The notes beneath the pieces are model-generated. The model searched no databases and was not told where the DNA came from. It worked only from the letters and a program-made list of their open reading frames with translations. 14,951 bases of DNA from Foliimonas ilicis (GTDB lineage Bacteria; Pseudomonadota; Alphaproteobacteria; Rhizobiales; Rhizobiaceae), in assembly GCF_039939195.1 (NCBI RefSeq), contig NZ_JBDUUH010000022.1, positions 1 through 14,951 of the forward strand, given 5' to 3'. This document shows positions 1-5,996 of this stretch, in pieces. Every line of letters starts with the position of its first letter. Within the stretch, counting starts at the first letter, position 1. The translations under genes were made by a program, and so were the position numbers.

Positions 1-148
1 GAAAACCCCCGATGGCTGGGCGACGGTCGTCATCGAAAATGGCGTCCGGACCCAATATCAATTCGAGCGCTGCGGTTGGGCAGAAAAATTCGCGCGGGAT
101 GCTCGGCTTTCTTTTGAAGATCGTACCGTCGAACTAAAAGTGCGGTAA
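1..148 (+). CDS. 3' end of an unidentified protein gene (5' part outside window)
   Basis: An open frame enters from the left edge (first complete codon at 2) and ends with TAA at 146-148, giving about 48 C-terminal residues. The reading has ordinary composition (W, C, F and charged residues mixed; ends in LKVR) and normal codon use, which is why I prefer it to the antisense ORF at 30-272. I do not recognise the family. There is no visible terminator after the stop. The gene lies on the plus strand, convergent with the TIGR02588 gene about 340 bp away, so nothing can be inferred about a shared function. Confidence 0.55.
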   Translation, partial: KTPDGWATVVIENGVRTQYQFERCGWAEKFARDARLSFEDRTVELKVR

Positions 149-281
149 GTGCCCAGCCTGGCTCATGAGTGTACAGAACAGGACCATTGCCGACTCCTGT
201 CTGCAAGCTATCGCTCCACGAATACGCAGGAAGTCGCCTATCATGGACTAACGTATTTGGGAGCTGTGACACCCTATAGCG

Positions 282-488
282 TTGCGCAATATTGTAAGAT
301 CAGTGATGGGAATGGTGTTCAGCATTCCGTTTCTAGTCGCAGCGGCTTTCTTTGCAGATGCTGAGCGTTCTTCTGCCGAGCACGAAGTAGAAGCGCGGCC
401 GCCTTTTCCCACTCTTAGGTGCCCGCCGGATTACCGGTTTGCGTGCTGCACTGGCGCTCTGAAGCGCTTTATCAGGATTGCTTTCTAA
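282..488 (+). CDS. possible small secreted protein, hypothetical
   Basis: A 68-codon frame starts with TTG at 282, with in-frame ATGs at 306 and 312. The N-terminal 25 or so residues resemble a signal peptide: a basic start (MRNIVR), a hydrophobic stretch around residues 9-24, then a polar, charged segment. The remainder has three Cys and several Pro residues and matches no family I know. No convincing Shine-Dalgarno precedes any of the starts. Its TAA (486-488) overlaps the stop of the convergent TIGR02588 gene (485-487), a compact arrangement, but the ORF could be chance. The rest of 149-484 shows no other gene, terminator or repeat that I can support. Confidence 0.22.
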   Translation: MRNIVRSVMGMVFSIPFLVAAAFFADAERSSAEHEVEARPPFPTLRCPPDYRFACCTGALKRFIRIAF

Positions 489-892
489 GGCTCCACGAAA
501 CCGCCTATTTCAAGCCGGATGTCGTTTTCAGACAAGCTGGTCGTATCAAAAATGAACGCTCCTCGGCGCACGGCATGTGCCGCGATGTAATCAAGTTCGA
601 TAGTTTTCTGCCGCTCATCTCCGCTGGTCGACGCGACAACCATGACTGCAGAGGCGGCCTCATCCCCATCGTTTGAGACCGAAACCGTGACGAGCGTGCC
701 GTTGCCAATCTGCTCGATCCTATCGACCGACACCACCAAGCGGGGTGGGCTGTTGTCGCCAAACAATGCCTCGTAGGCGAGGAAAACTATCAGGCCAGAT
801 ACAACGATTGCTGAGATGCCACCCAGTACCCACTCGATGACAGGTCGACCATGGTTTTCAGACAATGTCGTTTTTGTATCGGTTTGCAACAT
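485..892 (-). CDS. TIGR02588 family protein, single-pass membrane protein
   Basis: This 135-residue protein starts at the ATG complementary to 890-892. A longer in-frame ORF runs up to 1186, but that extension lies antiparallel inside the upstream membrane gene in a different frame and has shadow-like composition. One membrane segment lies near residues 18-45 (hydrophobic run with VIEWVLGG before it), preceded by a short cytoplasmic tail. The C-terminal ~90 residues are a predicted extracytoplasmic beta-rich domain with the stretch RLVVSVDRIEQIGNG and a conserved-looking NDGDEAA turn. I recognise it as the TIGR02588 family, which is known as the second gene of a conserved two-gene neighbourhood with TIGR02587 in rhizobia and some cyanobacteria; no biochemical function is established. 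It begins 8 bp after the TIGR02587 stop, so the two are almost certainly co-transcribed. Confidence 0.8.
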   Translation of the reverse strand: MLQTDTKTTLSENHGRPVIEWVLGGISAIVVSGLIVFLAYEALFGDNSPPRLVVSVDRIEQIGNGTLVTVSVSNDGDEAASAVMVVASTSGDERQKTIELDYIAAHAVRRGAFIFDTTSLSENDIRLEIGGFVEP

Positions 893-900
893 GGCGGCTC

Positions 901-1737
901 TCACAGGATCAGACGTGCGGCGGCTGCCCCGATTGCAGCGGGAAGGGCGAGCACGACCATCGCCATAAGGACGCCCTCCATTTGCAGCCCGTCTGTTCGC
1001 GCGAATATCCAAAGCAGAAAAAGACTGATCAACAAAGCGATTACATATCCGGGAAGCGTCAGTCGAATGAATGGGCTCCACCATGGCTCGTTTGGCGACA
1101 CGTCCGTGCCCCCAGCAAATCCCCATGCAAAAACAAAGCCATGCATTAGGGCGAGCGATACGCCCACCAGAACAAGGGCATGCCATTCGGTCATCTGATA
1201 GGAAATCAACATCATCTCCTCGGTCGGGGCGACATTAAACCCGAGAAACAGTGCGCCGACAGCCATAAGGAAGAGTTCGCCAGCGTAAGGCTCAGGCACA
1301 TCTTTAATTTCCTCGCCATCTGTCGAAGACGCACCGAACTGACTTTTTGCCAGCAAGGCCCCGATGGATGCGGGAACCATTTGGATAGCGACCTTGCCGA
1401 CAAACTCATCGTGAGGGGTTTGCATCGTCACAGTCCCGAACAGTGCGAGAAGGATACTGCAGACGATCAAGGCAATCGCGAGCGCAATGAGACCATCCAG
1501 AACGTCGTCTCGCCATCGCTTCGTCTTTTCAAAACCGATATACCGAGACAAAAGTATGAGAAGGGGCAGGGTAGAAATGATCAGAACAAGCAAACGGGCC
1601 CGATCAAGATAAAAGCCCAACCACCAAAGTTCCATGGTCATCAGCATCGGTAGCGAAAATACGAGTGCGCCGCCAATCGCCCGGCCAATATCCCGAAACA
1701 CCTTTGACGTCTGAAATTCTTGCGGCCGATGGGTCAT
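901..1737 (-). CDS. TIGR02587 family integral membrane protein
   Basis: This is a polytopic membrane protein of 278 residues from the ATG at 1737, or 289 from the ATG at 1770. Counted from 1737, hydrophobic segments lie near residues 20-40, 45-60, 80-100, 155-175, 185-205, 225-245 and 255-275, giving roughly seven helices. The motif FNVAPTEEMMLISYQM in a loop around 165-180 looks family-specific. I recognise the TIGR02587 family; its function is unknown. I prefer the start at 1737 because a candidate EcfG-type promoter (GGAAC at 1791-1795, TGTT at 1771-1774) would begin transcription around 1764, downstream of the 1770 ATG. Neither start has a strong Shine-Dalgarno. It is the first gene of a two-gene operon with TIGR02588 and is divergent from an HWE kinase only 110 bp away. 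Confidence 0.8.
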   Translation of the reverse strand: MTHRPQEFQTSKVFRDIGRAIGGALVFSLPMLMTMELWWLGFYLDRARLLVLIISTLPLLILLSRYIGFEKTKRWRDDVLDGLIALAIALIVCSILLALFGTVTMQTPHDEFVGKVAIQMVPASIGALLAKSQFGASSTDGEEIKDVPEPYAGELFLMAVGALFLGFNVAPTEEMMLISYQMTEWHALVLVGVSLALMHGFVFAWGFAGGTDVSPNEPWWSPFIRLTLPGYVIALLISLFLLWIFARTDGLQMEGVLMAMVVLALPAAIGAAAARLIL

Positions 1738-1770
1738 TTTCACGATTATCGTCAACAATCCTGCAAACAT

Positions 1771-1795
1771 AACATAACTAACGACGCGTAGTTCC
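1771..1795 (-). promoter_or_regulatory. candidate EcfG-type promoter of the TIGR02587-TIGR02588 operon
   Basis: On the minus strand, GGAAC (1795-1791) is followed after 16 bases by TGTT (1774-1771). The alphaproteobacterial general-stress sigma factor EcfG recognises GGAAC-N16/17-CGTT, so this site has an exact -35 and one mismatch in the -10. Predicted transcription start is about 1764, which favours translation from the ATG at 1737. It lies in the short 77-110 bp space shared with the divergent kinase gene. Confidence 0.45.
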
Positions 1796-1847
1796 CATAT
1801 CGCGATGCTCCAAACGCTTGTCGCGAAATTGAAAATGTCTATAGATT

Positions 1848-2936
1848 TTGAGTCATGAACTCATCGTTGCGTTTCCTGGCCGCCGGGGCAAAGCCGCCCG
1901 CGAAATCAGCAGTTTCGATTGGTCTGGCACATCGCTTGGCCCGATCGATAACTGGCCTGCAGTGCTTAAAACCACGCTTGCCCTTATGCTACGATCAGCG
2001 TTTCCGAAGGCTCTTGTCTGGGGTGACGAAAAAATTACGTTTCACAATGATGCGTTCCGCCCGATTTTGGGAAGCAAACCGAGTGCTATCGGTCGACGGT
2101 TCTGTGACGTTTGGGCAGAGGCCTGGGACGAAATTGGTCCAATCGCCGACAGAGCCATGGCGGGCGAAGCCAGCTTTTTCGAAAACTATCCGCTCACCAT
2201 CAATCGTTTCGGCCGAGAAGAGCAAGCTTACTTCACCTTTTGCTATAGTCCGGTGATGGACGAATACGGCAAGATTCTCGGCATGATGGATACTGTCGTC
2301 GAAACCACTGAAACCGTACGCGCTCAGGAAATGGCGCAAGTACTGAATTCCGAGCTGGCGCACAGAATGCGAAACATGATGACACTTGTCAGTTCAATCG
2401 CATCTCAAACCATGCGATCGGGAGGGGCATCCGAGCAACTCGAGCAGGTTTTGCTACAGCGGCTTCGGGCTATGGCGAGCGTTCAGGATGTTCTAAAAAT
2501 AGGTCACGATAACGAAGCGGACATTCAAAGCATCATTTCCAATGCCATCGCGCCACATGTACTGAAGGATGGGCGGTACCACGCCGACGGGCCAAAGCTG
2601 GATCTGAACGAAACAAAAGCTCTGGCCTTGTCGTTGGCCATCAATGAACTGATCACAAATGCGATTAAATATGGCGCGCTTTCAAACGATGATGTAACAA
2701 TTTCCATGTCGTGGTCGAATGAGCCAGGGCAAGCTGATGGCTTCAGATTTGTTTGGGAAGAGAAAGGTGGCCCACCGGTAACGCCTCCCGCCAGAACCGG
2801 CTTTGGCTCGCGTCTCATCCAGCGTCATGTCGCTGGCGCGTTTGGTGTTGAAGCAAAGATCACATTTAATCCTTCCGGCGTCCGCTACGAGATCAATCCA
2901 ACAAGCTCGCTGGCCCACCGTTCTGGTGCCCGGTGA
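1848..2936 (+). CDS. PAS-HWE family sensor histidine kinase
   Basis: A 362-residue kinase with no transmembrane segment, so probably cytosolic. Residues about 20-155 form a PAS-like sensor of the type common in rhizobial HWE kinases (FDWSGTSLGPIDNWP, then FYYS/FCYSP-like strand near 130). The H-box is around 168-190 with phospho-acceptor His172 (ELAHRMRN). The N-box is NELITNAIKYG at 266-276. The family-defining W-x-E is Trp303-Glu305, and the glycine box GFGSRLI spans 318-324. HWE kinases signal to separate response regulators, and some feed the PhyR-NepR-EcfG general stress response; none is encoded in this window, so the partner is elsewhere. A TAG lies at 1842-1844 in the same frame and the first Met is far inside the PAS domain, so the TTG at 1848 is the only sensible start; there is no clear Shine-Dalgarno. 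Such a weak start implies low expression or a recently lost 5' end. Confidence 0.88.
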   Translation: MSHELIVAFPGRRGKAAREISSFDWSGTSLGPIDNWPAVLKTTLALMLRSAFPKALVWGDEKITFHNDAFRPILGSKPSAIGRRFCDVWAEAWDEIGPIADRAMAGEASFFENYPLTINRFGREEQAYFTFCYSPVMDEYGKILGMMDTVVETTETVRAQEMAQVLNSELAHRMRNMMTLVSSIASQTMRSGGASEQLEQVLLQRLRAMASVQDVLKIGHDNEADIQSIISNAIAPHVLKDGRYHADGPKLDLNETKALALSLAINELITNAIKYGALSNDDVTISMSWSNEPGQADGFRFVWEEKGGPPVTPPARTGFGSRLIQRHVAGAFGVEAKITFNPSGVRYEINPTSSLAHRSGAR

Positions 2937-3134
2937 CAGTCTTATATGTTAATGATCGTCAAAACGCAGCGGCGAACGATCGGGTGCAATTTACCGGGTC
3001 AATGAAAATTAGAATAAGGGAGGAACCCGTCTGCTTGCTTTTTCACAATTGTCGCTCAGATTGTGTGAAGCCCAGTGTCGTCATGATGCCATATGTTCCG
3101 ACGGACCGGGATAAGACGGAGACTCGGTGGAGGG

Positions 3135-4163
3135 TCAATGACGCTGGGGATTTCCGACTGCGGACGAGCGTGGCTTGATCGCCTGGGCTTTTCCGATGGC
3201 ATTCATTTCGCGAAACAGCTGCGGCGTCACGCCAAATCGCCGCTGGAATGCCGTCGTCAATCGGACAGTGGGAAACAGGCCGACATGCACGGCCACAACC
3301 TTTAGCGTCACCCCCCGCGTCAGCAGCAATCGGGCTGCGTCCAGCCGCAGGCTTTCGATGTAGCGCGCCGGAGGCTCGCCCGTGATGGCCTGGAACTTGC
3401 GGTAGAAAGTCCTCTGGCTGAGCCCGGCGCGCTCGGCGAGGCTTCGAACGTCGAGGGGCAGATGCAGGTTGGCAGGAAGCCACTCGATCAATTCGGTAAA
3501 GGGGTTATCGGCCTTTGCCTGCGCCCGCAGGATCGGGCTGAATTGAGATTGGTGGCCCGGCCGGCGAGCATAGAGCACGAGCCACTGTGCAACGCGAGCA
3601 GCGGTCGAGGCATCAAGGTCGCTCGCCACCATAGCCAAGGCCATGTCGATACCGGTCGTCACGCCAGCCGACGTCCAGAGATTGCCATCCTCAAGATAGA
3701 TGCTTTCAGGATCAACTGAAACCAAAGGGTAGCGCTCGGCCAAAGATATGGATGCCTCCCAATGCGTGGCCACTCGTCGGCCGTTGATCAGCCCAAGGGC
3801 CGCCAAGATGTAGGCTCCGGCGCAGATCGAACCGAACCGCCTCGCTGCCTGTGCGCATTGCGGTAGCCAGCTTTGCAGTGCAGGCTCGCCGAGGACGGCC
3901 ATGATCGGATCCTCCAGGGCGCCCATGACCAGAAGCGTGTCCAGGTCATTGATCTTTGTCTGCGAGAGAGCGCGGGTTAGGACAGCCACCCCACAGCTGC
4001 TCATCACCGGACCGCCTCGGGGTGAGATCATGTCCACCACGTAGTAATCGGCGCAGCCGCTGCGACGCAGCATGATGTTGGCGGCACCGAAGACTGATGC
4101 CGGGCCAGCCGCGTCGAGCAATTCGAAATCGGGGTAAACGAGAAGAGCAACCCGGTACGCCAT
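3135..4163 (-). CDS. GlxA family transcriptional regulator (DJ-1/PfpI-like plus AraC DNA-binding domain)
   Basis: A 342-residue regulator. Residues 1-195 form a DJ-1/PfpI-type domain (VALLVYPDFELLDAAGP at 5-21), with the nucleophile-elbow Cys114 in GSICAGAYIL and a nearby His134 (ATHWEA), as in GlxA/FtrA-like regulators. Residues about 220-325 form the AraC DNA-binding domain: first helix-turn-helix around 237-258 (LAERAGLSQRTFYRKF) and the second around 288-310, ending in FGVTPQLFRE. In this family the N-terminal domain is thought to sense a small molecule rather than act as an enzyme. It is convergent with the HWE kinase and divergent from the DUF899 gene, which is its most likely direct target; that link is inference. 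The start codon at 4163 lacks a clear Shine-Dalgarno. The second helix has an unusual GLFPTV in place of the common GF-S-xx-. Confidence 0.88.
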   Translation of the reverse strand: MAYRVALLVYPDFELLDAAGPASVFGAANIMLRRSGCADYYVVDMISPRGGPVMSSCGVAVLTRALSQTKINDLDTLLVMGALEDPIMAVLGEPALQSWLPQCAQAARRFGSICAGAYILAALGLINGRRVATHWEASISLAERYPLVSVDPESIYLEDGNLWTSAGVTTGIDMALAMVASDLDASTAARVAQWLVLYARRPGHQSQFSPILRAQAKADNPFTELIEWLPANLHLPLDVRSLAERAGLSQRTFYRKFQAITGEPPARYIESLRLDAARLLLTRGVTLKVVAVHVGLFPTVRLTTAFQRRFGVTPQLFREMNAIGKAQAIKPRSSAVGNPQRH

Positions 4164-4641
4164 TGGCAGAATATCGCATCATATTGGCAATCATGCCAGG
4201 GAGCTTTTTCACCCGCCTCACGTTTTGGGGGAGGCATTCAGTAAGTGGGCAAGCGTCCACGTGTAACCAAAGCTTGTTCCGTCTGGTCGACCGCAGGACA
4301 GCGATCGGGTGGAACTGAGCCCGGCAGGTGACAGGGCTGAGCTGAGACGCAAATCACGGAGGCTAACGTGGCCGATCTTGCACAAGCGACCAGCAACCTG
4401 GTGGAATTTGCCGTCCGCAGGCTCAGCTTTGCAGCCAGGCCTTTCTTCGTCCTAACGGCGACGTTCTCCGCCAATTCGCCGCGCTCTATCATTTGTTCCG
4501 TATCAAGCCCGTTTCCGATCGGCGACATGACGCTGACGTACCTGCTGATAAGCCTCTTTCAATTGTCGCCCTGCGTGACACTGCTGTCGCAGCGGCTGGC
4601 GGACAGCCCGACTCTATTCACGCCAACCAAGGAGACTGAAG
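4164..4641. other. 478-bp region between glxA-type regulator and DUF899 gene
   Basis: No assured gene. The likely contents are the promoters of the two divergent flanking genes. A plus-strand frame starting with GTG at 4368 has a good ribosome site (CGGAGG at 4357-4362) and is listed separately. The antisense frame 4238-4528 shares its third-codon positions with that frame, so codon composition cannot separate them. GGAAC at 4311-4315 and GTTCC at 4276-4280 have no matching -10 at 16-17 bases. Confidence 0.5.
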
Positions 4642-4733
4642 ATGGAACACAAAACCGTTTCACGCGAGGACTGGCTGGAGGCGCGCCGAGAGTTGCTGAA
4701 GGGGGAGAAGGAAGTCACGCATCTTCGCGATGA
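4368..4733 (+). CDS. possible small hydrophobic protein, unrecognised
   Basis: This 121-codon frame begins with GTG preceded by GGAGG five bases upstream, the best ribosome site in the region. Codon third positions are mostly G or C up to about 4640. The product would have hydrophobic stretches near residues 20-35 and 55-72. I do not recognise it. The last 90 bases overlap the start of the DUF899 gene in another frame, and that gene has its own strong ribosome site. This argues that the frame is either a short leader-type ORF or the relic of a gene whose 3' end was replaced. It could also be chance. Confidence 0.22.
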   Translation: MADLAQATSNLVEFAVRRLSFAARPFFVLTATFSANSPRSIICSVSSPFPIGDMTLTYLLISLFQLSPCVTLLSQRLADSPTLFTPTKETEDGTQNRFTRGLAGGAPRVAEGGEGSHASSR

Positions 4734-5337
4734 GGTCACGCAAAAGCGGCTCGCACTGCCATGGGTCCGCATGGAGAAGGAGTATGTGTTTGACACGCCG
4801 GATGGTCCGCGCACGTTGGCCGAACTATTCAACGGCCGGTCGCAGCTTCTGGTGCAGCATTTCATGTTCGCGCCGGGCTGGAAGGAAGGCTGCCCGAGCT
4901 GCTCCTTCATGGCCGATCACACCGACGGCATGAACCTGCATCTGTCGCATCACGACGTTACCGTGGTCGCCGTCTCGCGCGCAACGCTGGCCGAGATCGA
5001 GCGTTATCGCAGTCGCATGGGCTGGAAGTTCCGGTGGGTGTCCTCGCACGGCAACTCGTTCAACCATGATTTCCGGGTCAGTTTCACGCCCGAGGAGATC
5101 GCCGCTGGGCAGGTCGACTATAATTTCGGCACATCGGATGAAACCGACGAGGAGTTCCCTGGCATTAGCACTTTCTTCATGGACGAGGCGGGTGCTGTCT
5201 TTCACACCTATTCCACATTCGGCCGCGGTGTGGAGGTGATGATGGGCACCTACGCCATGCTGGACCTCATGCCGAAGGGGCGCAACGAAACCGAGGGAAT
5301 GGGGGACTGGATGCGCCAACACGATCGTTACGATTAG
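4642..5337 (+). CDS. DUF899 family thioredoxin-like protein
   Basis: A 231-residue soluble protein of the DUF899 family (thioredoxin fold, often annotated as a thioredoxin-family or dithiol-disulfide isomerase-like protein). A helical N-terminal region (residues 1-50) precedes the thioredoxin-like core. The diagnostic GCPSCSFMAD segment at 83-92 contains the CxxC pair Cys84/Cys87. It is followed by a HHDVTVVAVSRA strand near 102-113 and a C-terminal FHTYSTFGRG at about 191-200. The presence of CxxC suggests thiol redox chemistry, but the substrate is unknown. The start is well supported by AAGGAG at 4629-4634, seven bases before ATG. It is divergent from the GlxA-type regulator, which may control it; the SRPBCC remnant follows 79 bp downstream on the same strand. 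Confidence 0.88.
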   Translation: MEHKTVSREDWLEARRELLKGEKEVTHLRDEVTQKRLALPWVRMEKEYVFDTPDGPRTLAELFNGRSQLLVQHFMFAPGWKEGCPSCSFMADHTDGMNLHLSHHDVTVVAVSRATLAEIERYRSRMGWKFRWVSSHGNSFNHDFRVSFTPEEIAAGQVDYNFGTSDETDEEFPGISTFFMDEAGAVFHTYSTFGRGVEVMMGTYAMLDLMPKGRNETEGMGDWMRQHDRYD

Positions 5338-5416
5338 CCGCCCTTGGGGCCAGCGAAGTCGCGACACTACGGATACGTCAAAAAATGCTCGAGTTCAGGA
5401 AGATCGGAGATGAGGA

Positions 5417-5677
5417 ATGCCAGATATTCGTCACACAGTGCTTATTGGTGCCGAGGTTGAAGCGGTTTACGACGCTGTCTCTAACCAGGACGGCCTATCG
5501 GAATGGCGAACGACCGACGTAAAGGCAAAATCCAAGCCTCATAGCATCGCGCGTTTTTCCTTTGTTCCCGATTATCTCAAGCAAATGCAAGTCGCTGATC
5601 TTAAACCGTCTGCCCGGGAGCGGTTGGCCGGCACATGGAAAGCGGAAACGGCAGTCCAGGCGAATGTCGAAGCTTGA
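5417..5677 (+). pseudogene. truncated SRPBCC/AHSA1-type (polyketide cyclase-like) gene
   Basis: The 86-residue frame starts like a complete SRPBCC protein: MPDIRHTVLIGAEVEAVYDAV, then DGLSEWRTTDVKA and the first strands of the fold with PDYLKQMQVADLKPS. At about residue 68 it departs from what the family requires (normally another 70-80 residues, strands plus the long C-terminal helix) and ends after a short unrelated tail. It is therefore half the usual length of about 150. The start has GGAG at 5406-5409. The region immediately downstream is another broken gene, so I read this as a 3'-deleted gene at a recombination junction. A short functional variant cannot be excluded but would lack most of the ligand cavity. 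Confidence 0.6.
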
Positions 5678-5691
5678 AAGGAGAACCCCCA

Positions 5692-5980
5692 ATGTCTTAA
5701 ACCAACCATCCATCGCCGCGCGTTCCTCGGGTTCGCCGATGAGAGTGAGGCACTCTTCCAGCGTGTTGGCACAATCTCGGTGCCAGCGCAGGATTCATGG
5801 CAGGCGGACCGCATACAGGCGGTGGATGAAACGATGCGTTTCAGTGTGTGGACAGGTCTTGAGGCACATAAACCGCTGGGCAAGATCAACCGCGCAAGGA
5901 AAGACACTTATCGCCATTCAGCCGAGTTCCGCGAACGGTTTAACGGATGTCCGATTCATGAGCCAAGGCCGGAGTCATAA
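5692..5980 (+). pseudogene. frameshifted catalase-like C-terminal fragment
   Basis: The frame ending with TAA at 5978-5980 reads as the C-terminal part of catalase-family (SrpA-like) proteins. It has FQRVGTISVPAQDSWQADR, then MRFSVWTGLEAHKPLGKINR, and RARKDTYRHSAEFR with a NGCPIHEP ending. No heme-binding catalase core precedes it. A ribosome site (AAAGGAG, 5677-5683) leads to ATG at 5692, but the reading is ATG-TCT-TAA. Removing one T at 5697-5698 joins the ATG to the catalase-like frame without further stops, giving 95 residues. So it is either a small gene broken by a one-base insertion or a relic of a much larger gene joined to new DNA by deletion. An intact downstream GTG at 5780 could give only 66 residues. 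It converges on the paoC-like stop at 5997. Confidence 0.5.
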
Positions 5981-5996
5981 ACGATCAGGGCAGTTA

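Noticed and set aside
30..272. Minus-strand 80-codon ORF
   Set aside because: It is antisense to a more protein-like plus frame that ends at 148 and has no recognisable features.
893..1186. N-terminal extension of the TIGR02588 frame up to 1186
   Set aside because: It overlaps the coding region of TIGR02587 in another frame on the same strand, is Cys/Arg-rich, and the ATG at 892 gives the family's normal beginning.
4311..4335. GGAAC at 4311 as an EcfG promoter for DUF899
   Set aside because: No CGTT-like -10 occurs at 16 or 17 bases (CAGG instead).
4238..4528. Minus-strand 96-codon ORF between the regulator and DUF899
   Set aside because: It has no ribosome site; its third-codon positions coincide with those of the plus GTG frame, so its composition is not independent evidence.
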